Assembly: GCA_046313675.1 (NCBI GenBank)
Contig: JBKBXU010000305.1
Coordinates: 1-5,514, forward strand
DNA length: 5,514 bases
Direction of reading: 5' to 3'
Source of the DNA: JBKBXU01 sp046313675
Lineage (GTDB): Bacteria > Bacteroidota > Bacteroidia > Cytophagales > Cytophagaceae
The notes under the pieces were generated by a model. The model saw only the letters and a program-made list of their open reading frames with translations, did no database searches and was not told the DNA's origin. Below, one piece after another: positions 1 through 5,514 of the stretch. How positions within the stretch are numbered: the first letter of the stretch is position 1; each line of letters opens with the position of its first letter. A program made the translations under genes and the position numbers.

Positions 1-279
1 CCTTTCATAATTATTTTTAACCAGTCCCACACAGGATGCGGAAGGCGTTACTATGTAATGATTGCTCACAGAAAAATCATCAAGAAATTTCCCCGCCACT
101 TCTTTAGCCTCATCAAAAAAACCGGCATTAAAAGCCGGCTGTCCGCAACAGGTTTGATTTGGATTATAATTAACCTCACACCCCAAGGACTTTAATATCT
201 TGACCATATTAAAGCCTGTTTCAGGAAATACCTGATCTATAAAACAAGGAATAAAAATATCTACTTTGTGTGTTTTCAT
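1..279 (-). CDS. lutA: LutA-like (Fe-S)-binding cysteine-rich protein, N-terminal part
   Basis: The first 93 codons of a gene that runs off the left edge. The translation begins MKTHKVDIFIPCFIDQ and carries one cysteine-rich (CCG) domain: Cys12, Cys44-Cys45-Gly46 (NQTCCGQPAFNAG) and Cys83 (PSASCVG). This is the first of two such domains in the LutA/YkgE and glycolate oxidase GlcF/HdrB group, which bind iron-sulfur clusters and pass electrons in lactate or 2-hydroxyacid oxidation. LutA proteins are about 240 residues, so roughly 60 percent is missing. There is no signal peptide, so it should be cytoplasmic. The ATG lies 2 nt after the lyase stop (TGA-TA-ATG), implying translational coupling. 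lutB and lutC, expected partners, could lie further left but cannot be seen. The family is clear; that lactate is the substrate is inference. Confidence 0.9.
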   Translation of the reverse strand, partial: MKTHKVDIFIPCFIDQVFPETGFNMVKILKSLGCEVNYNPNQTCCGQPAFNAGFFDEAKEVAGKFLDDFSVSNHYIVTPSASCVGLVKNNYER

Positions 280-281
280 TA

Positions 282-1148
282 TCAAAGAGGGAAAACTTCT
301 GTTGCTTTCTGCAAAGCTAAAGCAAACTTTTCTTTATTTAGATTTAAATTAACATTTAATTTTGATAAATAATCAATAATTGCCTCTGTGGCAATATTGC
401 CCACCAAATCATCCTTTGCCATAGGACAACCTCCAAAACCTTTCATGGCTCCATCAAAACGACGACATCCTGCTTCATAGGCATATTGTATCTTATTATA
501 TGCCTCCTTAGGGTGGGAATGAAGATGAGCACCAAATTCAATATTAGGGAATGCGGGAATAAGTTCCTTAAACAGGTAATCAATGTTTGCTTTATCTGAC
601 ACACCAATGGTATCAGACAGAGAGATTATTTGAACATTGATCTGATCTAATTTATGCACAAAATCCACTATATAATCCTTACTATAAGGATCTCCATAAG
701 GATTACCAAAACCCATAGAAAGATAAACAACCTGAGTTTTATTTTTTGCGACGCAGATATCCTGTATATTTTTCACAATATCCATCGCCTGAGCAATGGA
801 TTTATTAGTATTCCGCATTTGAAAGGTTTCGGAAACAGACAATGGGAAGCCCAGGTAGCTTATTTCTTCAAATGAAGCGGCTTCCTCTGCACCTCTTTCA
901 TTAGCAACTATTGCGAGCAATTTTGAATACGAATGCTCCATATTGAGCTGCTTAAGCAGCTCAGCAGTATCTTTCATCTGAGGCACGGCCTTAGGTGAAA
1001 CAAAACTCCCAAAGTCTATGGTATCAAAACCCACCTGAAGCAATAGGTTAATATATGAAGCTTTAATCTTTGTGGGGACAAAGTCTGCCAGACCCTGCAT
1101 AGCATCCCTTGGACATTCAACTAATTTGACTTCAGGTTTATTCATCAT
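282..1148 (-). CDS. Hydroxymethylglutaryl-CoA lyase family protein
   Basis: A 288-residue DRE-TIM barrel enzyme. The family cleaves (S)-HMG-CoA to acetyl-CoA and acetoacetate, the last step of leucine degradation. Visible key residues: Arg14-Asp15 (ECPRDAMQG, matching catalytic Arg/Asp of human HMGCL), FVSPKAVPQM at 49-58, SLSDTIGV at 176-183, metal-binding His208 and His210 (GAHLHSHP), the catalytic loop GFGGCP with Cys241, and metal ligand Asn251 (GNIATE). One residue is inserted between Cys241 and Asn251 compared with human, and the usual EVGPRDG reads ECPRDAM, which I recall as the normal Bacteroidota form. Length fits bacterial family members. The start at ATG-ATG is supported because the next Met (17) would remove Arg14-Asp15. 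It is followed 2 nt later by the lutA-like gene, suggesting a small catabolic operon. Another CoA-ester lyase substrate is possible. Confidence 0.94.
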   Translation of the reverse strand: MMNKPEVKLVECPRDAMQGLADFVPTKIKASYINLLLQVGFDTIDFGSFVSPKAVPQMKDTAELLKQLNMEHSYSKLLAIVANERGAEEAASFEEISYLGFPLSVSETFQMRNTNKSIAQAMDIVKNIQDICVAKNKTQVVYLSMGFGNPYGDPYSKDYIVDFVHKLDQINVQIISLSDTIGVSDKANIDYLFKELIPAFPNIEFGAHLHSHPKEAYNKIQYAYEAGCRRFDGAMKGFGGCPMAKDDLVGNIATEAIIDYLSKLNVNLNLNKEKFALALQKATEVFPL

Positions 1149-1149
1149 G

Positions 1150-1157
1150 CAAAAGTA
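1150..1157 (-). promoter_or_regulatory. Candidate Bacteroidota -7 element abutting the lyase start
   Basis: TACTTTTG matches the Bacteroidota -7 consensus TAnnTTTG at every fixed position and ends one base before the ATG of the HMG-CoA lyase gene. No TTG-type -33 element is visible about 19 nt upstream. If active, transcription would start at or inside the first codons, giving a leaderless or N-terminally shifted message. A chance match is quite possible in AT-rich DNA. Confidence 0.3.
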
Positions 1158-1240
1158 GGAGCATTTAATTATCTCTCTACTAATATATAAAAAATATCAG
1201 GATCTTATACGTCCAAAAACTTATTCAAAAAAACAAGCTC

Positions 1241-1248
1241 CAAACCTA
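1241..1248 (-). promoter_or_regulatory. Candidate -7 element for the lyase/lutA unit
   Basis: TAGGTTTG is a perfect TAnnTTTG match beginning one base after the stop codon of the 54-codon lipoprotein gene. It would give a leader of roughly 85 to 90 nt before the lyase ATG, a more conventional arrangement than the box next to the start. The matching -33 region falls inside the small gene (around TTATCATA) and is poor, so support is limited. Confidence 0.35.
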
Positions 1249-1249
1249 T

Positions 1250-1414
1250 TTAACCTCTTAGCTTACTTATGATAAATAAAATCAAGCCAACAATAAGCAA
1301 TACACCTATAACCCCTACCCAGATGCCTGCAGCAAAAATATCGGCAATGATTTCACAACTGGTCATTGTTAAAACCAGAAAAAGGAAAATATAAATAGTA
1401 TATAGATTTTTCAT
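1250..1414 (-). CDS. Small lipoprotein with a single C-terminal membrane helix
   Basis: A 54-codon gene, ATG to TAA. Residues 1-19 form a short signal peptide (MKNLYTIYIF, then LFLVLTMTS) ending in a lipobox-like MTSC, so Cys20 would be lipidated after signal peptidase II cleavage. Residues about 22-31 (IIADIFAAGI) form a short linker, and residues 32-49 a hydrophobic helix rich in Val, Ile, Leu and Gly, closed by the basic tail SKLRG. This lipobox-linker-helix plan matches small Bacteroidota proteins of the SCEVIGGIFKAG type that I recall being mislabelled as phosphatidate cytidylyltransferase; 54 residues cannot be that enzyme. It lies 59 nt after the 226-residue gene, with no obvious promoter or terminator between, so it may be the tail of the lipid A operon. 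It is probably a cell-envelope protein; its function is unknown. Confidence 0.75.
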   Translation of the reverse strand: MKNLYTIYIFLFLVLTMTSCEIIADIFAAGIWVGVIGVLLIVGLILFIISKLRG

Positions 1415-1473
1415 AATTTCAATTTTTATTGATATTAGAAATAACTAGTGCTATAAATATTTTGTTTAAAAAC

Positions 1474-2154
1474 TCATTCTTTTTCCAGTTTATGATCAAT
1501 ATGATAAGGGGAAAACCACAACTCCATCCCGGTTTTTAATTCATCGGTACAGGCTGCATCATTATCAAGAATTCCCCTATATAAGCCACCTTCTTCCTCT
1601 TTCACATGCACCCACATTTTTTCAAAATTGAGTTTAACCTCTTTATTTTCATTAACCGTCATAATGACAAAATTAAGACGAACAATATCATCAATATGTA
1701 ATGGTACTAAAAAAAATGGATTGGGATCTTCCTGAAGGGTCTTCAAGCAGAACACGTCTTCCAGATACCATCCCACCCTGCTTATAATTGGAAGTCTCGA
1801 ATCCAGAATAGAATAAAGAACTTCAGGATTCATTAGGCTTTGATCAAACCATGCTTCCTCATCATCTCCAGAAAATTTGAAAGCCCAACCAGGTGGAAGG
1901 CCTATATATGGGATAAGTCTTTCATCTAAATTATAAGAAGGTTCAAAACTTGCAGGATCAAAATTCTCTTCATTGAAAAAAAACCATCCCGATGATCCTG
2001 ATTGAGGAATATGCCTTATGCCGGTTACAGGCTTATTAAAATCAATAGTTCGGCTGACTCCATGAACCAAATGTTCCGGAGAAGGATAAAACCATGTTTG
2101 ATATTTTTGACATACCGTTCTTTGCTGAACCAGGTATTCTTCAGGATAGATCAT
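1474..2154 (-). CDS. Uncharacterised protein with Imm33/DUF2185-like and DUF2314-like regions
   Basis: A 226-residue soluble, acidic protein with no signal peptide or membrane helix. I do not recognise a named gene. Residues about 30-105 (HGVSRTIDF, GWFFFNEENF at 57-66, IPYIGLPPGWAFKF at 81-94) resemble Imm33/DUF2185-type domains, which show a similar xGWxxFxxxE core followed by a P-x-G-x-AF motif. Residues about 155-220 (FEKMWVHVKE at 177-186, GILDND at 194-199, LKTGMELWFSPYHI at 206-219) resemble DUF2314, whose members share an M-W-V-x-V ... G-x-L-x-N-x pattern. The start ATG is 3 nt after the ATPase stop (TAA-ATC-ATG), so it is probably co-translated with the lipid A block. Imm33-like domains occur in polymorphic-toxin immunity proteins, but no toxin is nearby, so an immunity role is not supported. 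The domain matches come from reading motifs only. Confidence 0.82.
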   Translation of the reverse strand: MIYPEEYLVQQRTVCQKYQTWFYPSPEHLVHGVSRTIDFNKPVTGIRHIPQSGSSGWFFFNEENFDPASFEPSYNLDERLIPYIGLPPGWAFKFSGDDEEAWFDQSLMNPEVLYSILDSRLPIISRVGWYLEDVFCLKTLQEDPNPFFLVPLHIDDIVRLNFVIMTVNENKEVKLNFEKMWVHVKEEEGGLYRGILDNDAACTDELKTGMELWFSPYHIDHKLEKE

Positions 2155-2157
2155 GAT

Positions 2158-2769
2158 TTATTTGGTTATATCGATGACATCTGAACAGAAATCAAATTCA
2201 TAGGGTTGATTTGAGCCGATTAAGACCAATGTGTCTTTTATTCGTTGAGAAACCTCCCTCCTATACCATTCAATATTTTGAATATCAAGGTTTGTGGCAG
2301 GTTCATCAAGAATAATTACATCTGTTTCAGAATACAAAGCCAGGCCTAATTTCACCCGTTGCTTCATACCGGAGGAATAAAATCGGATCTCTTTGTTTTT
2401 ATTAGGCCCTAGGTTAAGAATATCAATTAATTGATCCGGGCTAATATCATTTCTTAATTTCCGAAAAGAAACATGGTATTCCAGAAGTTCTTTAAGTGAA
2501 AATTCTTCAGGTAATTCCTGATAGGGAGAAGCAAAAAACTGTTGTTCAAAAACTTTATCATCAGGCACTTCCACAGAATCCTCTAGATATTTAACGCTTC
2601 CTAATGATGCCGGAATAATTCCTGCAAGAATTTGTAGGAAAGTAGATTTGCCTGACCCGTTGGGGCCTGTAATAGCATACGATCTGTTTTTATGAAACGA
2701 TAGGTTGAGGTTTTTAAATATCCATTGATTGCCAAATCTCTTGCCGAGATTTTCAACATGTATATCCAT
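2158..2769 (-). CDS. ABC-type ATP-binding protein, stand-alone, lipid A operon
   Basis: A single nucleotide-binding domain of 203 residues. Walker A is GPNGSGKST at 35-43; the Q-loop region is near Gln84 (SPYQELPEEFS); the signature is YSSGMKQR at 131-138; Walker B is VIILDE at 151-156 with Glu156 as catalytic base; the D-loop is TNLD at 159-162. The H-loop position reads LIGSNQP (183-189), with Asn187 where a His normally follows Thr or Ser. That His helps ATP hydrolysis in most ABC ATPases, so catalysis may be slow or altered. The protein has no membrane segment and no permease in the window, so it either joins a transmembrane partner encoded elsewhere or acts as a non-transport ATPase. It starts 2 nt after the lpxA stop, which links it to outer-membrane lipid synthesis by context only. 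Substrate and direction cannot be told. Confidence 0.92.
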   Translation of the reverse strand: MDIHVENLGKRFGNQWIFKNLNLSFHKNRSYAITGPNGSGKSTFLQILAGIIPASLGSVKYLEDSVEVPDDKVFEQQFFASPYQELPEEFSLKELLEYHVSFRKLRNDISPDQLIDILNLGPNKNKEIRFYSSGMKQRVKLGLALYSETDVIILDEPATNLDIQNIEWYRREVSQRIKDTLVLIGSNQPYEFDFCSDVIDITK

Positions 2770-2771
2770 TT

Positions 2772-3551
2772 TTACTGATTGAAACCTTTCATAATCCCCC
2801 TATCCGACCCCCGGATAAAGTTTAGTATTTCATCTTTTTCTTTGGTCGGCGGGAAATTCAATTCAATGAAATCAAGCGCTTTTGAATTATTTAACCCTTT
2901 CAGATAAATTGTCCTGTATATATCTTGAATTTCCGATATTTTTTCATTGGAAAACCCTCTCCTTCTAAGGCCGATGGAATTGATTCCGCAATAACTAAGT
3001 GGTTCACGGGCAGCTTTAGTAAATGGCGGAACATCTTTTCTAACCAAAGCACCACCTGAGATCATGGCATGTGCACCAATTTTAACAAACTGATGAACAG
3101 CGCTTGATCCACCCACGATTGCAAAATCATCTACCAAAACATGTCCTGCCAGCTGAACAGCATTAGCAAGAATACAATTATTCCCAATTACACAATCATG
3201 AGCAACATGTACGTAAGCCATAACCAGGCAATTTCTTCCGATCACCGTTTTATACTTATCCGTAGTTCCCCGGCTTACCGTCACACATTCCCGTATTACT
3301 GTATTATCACCAATAATTGCCAAGGTATCTTCACCACGAAATTTAAGATCCTGAGGCACACCAGCAATCACCGCTCCTGGAAATATTTTGCAGTTCTTTC
3401 CAATTCTTGCACCTTCCATAATAGTCACATTCGAGCCTATCCAGGTTCCTTCTTCAATCTCTACATTCTTATGAATAGTGGAAAAAGGCTCTATAACTAC
3501 GTTATTTGCAATTTCTGCCTGAGGGTGTATATATGCTAATGGTTGATTCAT
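2772..3551 (-). CDS. lpxA: Acyl-ACP--UDP-N-acetylglucosamine O-acyltransferase (LpxA)
   Basis: A cytoplasmic trimeric left-handed beta-helix acyltransferase, 259 residues (E. coli 262). It moves a 3-hydroxyacyl chain from ACP to the 3-OH of UDP-GlcNAc, the first step of lipid A synthesis. Hexapeptide repeats (AYIHPQAEIANN onward) cover about residues 6-175. The catalytic stretch YVHVAHDC puts His118 at the place of E. coli His125, and His153 (AVHQF) matches His160. The C-terminal helical domain begins near GLRRRGF (194-200). By alignment by eye, Gly166 sits at the acyl-length ruler position (E. coli Gly173), which fits a long hydroxyacyl donor; this is inference. The start ATG lies 3 nt after the lpxC-fabZ stop (TAG-TGT-ATG), so translation is probably coupled with the deacetylase that pulls this unfavourable reaction forward. 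Confidence 0.98.
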   Translation of the reverse strand: MNQPLAYIHPQAEIANNVVIEPFSTIHKNVEIEEGTWIGSNVTIMEGARIGKNCKIFPGAVIAGVPQDLKFRGEDTLAIIGDNTVIRECVTVSRGTTDKYKTVIGRNCLVMAYVHVAHDCVIGNNCILANAVQLAGHVLVDDFAIVGGSSAVHQFVKIGAHAMISGGALVRKDVPPFTKAAREPLSYCGINSIGLRRRGFSNEKISEIQDIYRTIYLKGLNNSKALDFIELNFPPTKEKDEILNFIRGSDRGIMKGFNQ

Positions 3552-3554
3552 ACA

Positions 3555-4955
3555 CTAAATTACACTTTCTTTTCTTACAATACTTGCAGACATTACAGCT
3601 TCACAAACCAGATTTCCTGCAACAAAAGCTTGCCCCTGCATTTTTGCAATACCTCGTTTTACTGGTGCAAGGAGTTCGCACTTAAATATAATAGTATCTC
3701 CCGGAGTTACCATTCTCCTGAACCTGCAGCTTTCGATGCTTAAGAAATATGTCCAATAATTTTCCGGATCAGGAACCGTATTCATAACTAAAATTCCTCC
3801 GGTTTGAATCATAGCTTCTACCTGAAGCACTCCAGGCATAACAGGATTCTCAGGGAAATGTCCTTGAAAAAAAGGCTCATTAATAGTAACATTCTTAATA
3901 CCGGCAACCATAGTATCGTCAAGATGGAATATTCTATCAACCAACTTAAACGGATATCTGTGCGGCAGTGCTTTATATATTTGATTACAATCTAAGACTG
4001 GCGGTAATGAAGGATCATAATGAGGTATTTGATACCGGGAAGACTCCTTCATAAGTTTCTTGATTTTTTTTGCAAAGGCGACATTCGCTGCATGTCCCGG
4101 ACGAGCTGCCAGAATCTGTGCCTTCAAAGGCCTGCCCACCAAGGCAAGATCCCCAACCAAATCCAACAGTTTGTGACGTGCAGGCTCATTTTTATATCTT
4201 AACTCAACATTATTTAAAATCCCCTCTTTCTTCACCTCTACCCTTGGCTTATTAAATAATTTTGCTAAGTGCTCTAGCTCATGGTCTTCCACTACCCTAT
4301 CAACCACCACTATGGCATTATTAAGATCTCCACCTTTTATCAGGTTCTGCTTTTGAAGCATTTCAAGCTCATGTAAAAAGCAAAACGTCCTACAAGAGGC
4401 TATTTCTTTGGAGAACTGGTTAATATTGGTAAGCGTAGCATGCTGACTCCCAAGAACCGGGGAGTTATAATCCACCATTACGGTAACTCTATAATTATCA
4501 AGAGGCAACGCAGCCAAATCGACGTTTCTATCTCCATCCTCATAAAATATGCTATGAGGAATTTCAAAATAATTTCTCATGGCGTTTTGCTCCTGAAGGC
4601 CGGCTTGTTCAATAGCCGCTACAAAAGGCAAGGAACTTCCATCCATAATAGGAGGTTCAGGACCATCAAGCTGGATAATGATGTTATCTATCTGCATCCC
4701 GACAAGAGCCGCCAAGGTATGTTCCACCGTATTTATTCTGGCACCGTTCTGCTCAATAGTAGTTCCCCTTGAGAGATCTACCACATTATCAACATCAGCA
4801 TCTACCAAAGGCTGATCTTCAAGATCAACACGCTGAAACTTTATACCATGATTTATCTCGGCAGGTAAAAAAGTCATATTAACTCTTACCCCCGTATGAA
4901 GTCCTACTCCTGAGATGGTTATAGGATTTTTAATTGTATGTTGTTTTAAATTCAT
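3555..4955 (-). CDS. lpxC-fabZ: Bifunctional UDP-3-O-acyl-GlcNAc deacetylase / 3-hydroxyacyl-ACP dehydratase (LpxC-FabZ fusion)
   Basis: A 466-residue two-enzyme fusion. Residues 1 to about 310 are LpxC, the zinc deacetylase and committed lipid A step: Glu78-His79 (TVEHTLAAL), MDGSS at 104-108, zinc ligands His261 and Asp265 (HKLLDLVGDL) and catalytic His288 (RPGHA). Compared with E. coli there is an insertion of about 24 residues between AIVVVD (214-219) and His261, which I recall as usual in Bacteroidota forms. After a short linker (PHYDPSLPPV), residues about 321-466 are FabZ, a hot-dog dehydratase: LPHRYPFKLVDR at 330-341, active-site His366 (GHFPENP) and Glu380 (GVLQVEAM). FabZ sends 3-hydroxyacyl-ACP to fatty acid elongation while LpxA and LpxD use it for lipid A, so the fusion fixes the ratio of competing activities. 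The fusion is known in Bacteroidota. All catalytic residues are present. Confidence 0.98.
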   Translation of the reverse strand: MNLKQHTIKNPITISGVGLHTGVRVNMTFLPAEINHGIKFQRVDLEDQPLVDADVDNVVDLSRGTTIEQNGARINTVEHTLAALVGMQIDNIIIQLDGPEPPIMDGSSLPFVAAIEQAGLQEQNAMRNYFEIPHSIFYEDGDRNVDLAALPLDNYRVTVMVDYNSPVLGSQHATLTNINQFSKEIASCRTFCFLHELEMLQKQNLIKGGDLNNAIVVVDRVVEDHELEHLAKLFNKPRVEVKKEGILNNVELRYKNEPARHKLLDLVGDLALVGRPLKAQILAARPGHAANVAFAKKIKKLMKESSRYQIPHYDPSLPPVLDCNQIYKALPHRYPFKLVDRIFHLDDTMVAGIKNVTINEPFFQGHFPENPVMPGVLQVEAMIQTGGILVMNTVPDPENYWTYFLSIESCRFRRMVTPGDTIIFKCELLAPVKRGIAKMQGQAFVAGNLVCEAVMSASIVRKESVI

Positions 4956-4962
4956 CTCCGCT

Positions 4963-4966
4963 TCCT
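4963..4966 (-). promoter_or_regulatory. Possible ribosome binding site of lpxC-fabZ within the lpxD stop
   Basis: The junction reads TAG-GAAGCGGAG-ATG. AGGA overlaps the lpxD stop codon and lies 7 nt before the lpxC-fabZ ATG, a good Shine-Dalgarno spacing. A second GGAG directly abuts the ATG and is too close to act as one. Bacteroidota depend little on Shine-Dalgarno pairing, so its importance is uncertain. Confidence 0.35.
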
Positions 4967-5514
4967 ATAAAGAGGGCAAATTTAGTATTTTTTCTTCAAG
5001 TTGTTCAATTCGCCTCAACAAATCGGGTAATTTTTTATACACAGTAAAAGAGCGAAGATTATTTTTATAATCAAAGGCAGGAGCACCCTGTATGGAAGTA
5101 CCTTCCTTTCTGACACTTTTGGATACCCCTGATTGAGCACCAACTTTAGTATTTTTAGCCATAGTGACATGCCCTACGATTCCTACCTGGCCTCCGATTA
5201 AACAATTTTCACCAATGATTGAAGAACCTGAGACTCCTGTTTGGGCTGCTATAGCTGTATTTTTTTTAATTACGACATTATGAGCAATCTGTATCAAATT
5301 ATCTAGTTTTACGCCATCTTCTATAATGGTTGAACCCATTGTTGCGCAATCAATTACTGTATTTGCGCCTATATCAACATGATCTTTGATTACCACATTA
5401 CCAACCTGAGGAATCGATTTATAGGTTCCGTCTGTCTGAGGGGCAAATCCAAAACCATCACTTCCTACTACTGTTCCTGAGTGTATCGTGCAGTAATTAC
5501 CTATTACTGTCCCC
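4965..5514 (-). CDS. lpxD: UDP-3-O-(3-hydroxyacyl)glucosamine N-acyltransferase (LpxD), C-terminal part
   Basis: The reading frame is open to the right edge (first full codon at 5513), so only the last 182 residues are visible, about half of a normal LpxD (E. coli 341). LpxD adds the second 3-hydroxyacyl chain, to the 2-amino group made free by LpxC. The visible part is the left-handed beta-helix: IHSGTVVGSDGFGFAP, then VDIGANTVID, LDNLIQIAHNVVI with the catalytic His (E. coli His239; codon at 5280-5282), SSIIGENCLIGGQVGIVGHV, and the family end motif IQGAPAFDY leading to a short charged C-terminal helix (RRIEQLEEKI). The usual D-R-A-T-M reads D-C-A-T-M here, a mild departure from relatives I remember. 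A GTG at 5396 is not the start, because homology continues upstream of it. lpxC-fabZ follows after 9 nt. Confidence 0.97.
   Translation of the reverse strand, partial: GTVIGNYCTIHSGTVVGSDGFGFAPQTDGTYKSIPQVGNVVIKDHVDIGANTVIDCATMGSTIIEDGVKLDNLIQIAHNVVIKKNTAIAAQTGVSGSSIIGENCLIGGQVGIVGHVTMAKNTKVGAQSGVSKSVRKEGTSIQGAPAFDYKNNLRSFTVYKKLPDLLRRIEQLEEKILNLPSL

Noticed and set aside
654..875. A 73-codon plus-strand frame opposite the HMG-CoA lyase gene
   Set aside because: It is a shadow of a well-supported conserved enzyme; its Ile- and His-rich translation has no recognisable motif.
1149..1249. A rho-independent terminator between the small lipoprotein gene and the lyase gene
   Set aside because: T-runs are present, but I found no GC-rich inverted repeat before them on either strand.
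1415..1473. A promoter or terminator in the 59-nt gap before the small lipoprotein gene
   Set aside because: The gap is very AT-rich with only short AT palindromes (AAATATTT). It has no TAnnTTTG match and no stable hairpin.
1474..2154. A toxin-immunity locus based on the Imm33-like region
   Set aside because: No toxin, secretion or polymorphic-toxin gene is adjacent. The gene is embedded in a housekeeping operon, so an immunity role is not supported.
3141..3539. A 132-codon open frame on the plus strand opposite lpxA
   Set aside because: It lies wholly within lpxA, whose catalytic residues and family length are intact. Its translation has low-complexity, Cys/Ser/His-rich composition typical of an antisense shadow.
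4440..4772. A 110-codon open frame on the plus strand opposite lpxC-fabZ
   Set aside because: It is fully antisense to the conserved LpxC zinc-site region and has no recognisable domain or start signal.
3555..4955. LpxC-FabZ fusion as a novel architecture
   Set aside because: This bifunctional fusion is well known in Bacteroidota, so it is a lineage marker rather than a discovery.
4965..5396. lpxD starting at the GTG at 5396
   Set aside because: The frame is open to the window edge, and LpxD-specific sequence (GSDGFGFAP, IPQVGN) lies upstream of that codon, so the true start is beyond 5514.

Overview
The window is an AT-rich stretch from a Gram-negative bacterium, almost certainly a Bacteroidota member (Cytophagales-like is my best guess). 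Three things point there: LpxC fused to FabZ, the order lpxD / lpxC-fabZ / lpxA, and perfect matches to the Bacteroidota -7 promoter element TAnnTTTG. All supported genes lie on the minus strand, so transcription runs from the right edge (5514) to the left edge (1). I see no RNA gene, mobile element, CRISPR array or convincing terminator.

Right half (5514 to 2158): a compact lipid A block. It holds the 3' part of lpxD, then lpxC-fabZ, lpxA and a lone ABC-type ATPase. Spacers are 9, 3 and 2 nt, so these are very probably one operon with coupled translation. LpxA, LpxC and LpxD are the first three committed steps of lipid A synthesis. FabZ competes for the same 3-hydroxyacyl-ACP pool by sending it to fatty acid elongation. 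The ATPase has no permease in view and an Asn where the H-loop His usually sits.

Middle (2154 to 1250): three nt after the ATPase comes a soluble 226-residue protein of unknown function. Its N-terminal half resembles Imm33/DUF2185-type domains and its C-terminal part resembles DUF2314. After 59 nt comes a 54-codon gene for a tiny lipoprotein with one membrane helix, easily missed by gene callers.

Left part (1249 to 1): after 101 nt of intergenic DNA with two candidate -7 elements, a catabolic pair begins: an HMG-CoA lyase-family enzyme and, 2 nt later, the start of a LutA-like cysteine-rich iron-sulfur protein that leaves the window. This is probably a separate transcription unit for central carbon or leucine/ketone-body catabolism.

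Most of the window is ordinary, well-understood biology. The points worth a second look are the two-domain 226-residue protein, the mini-lipoprotein, the atypical ATPase, and the unusual start region of the lyase gene. There, a -7 box abuts the start codon and a Leu-rich 8-codon frame overlaps it. I found no convincing new multi-gene system.
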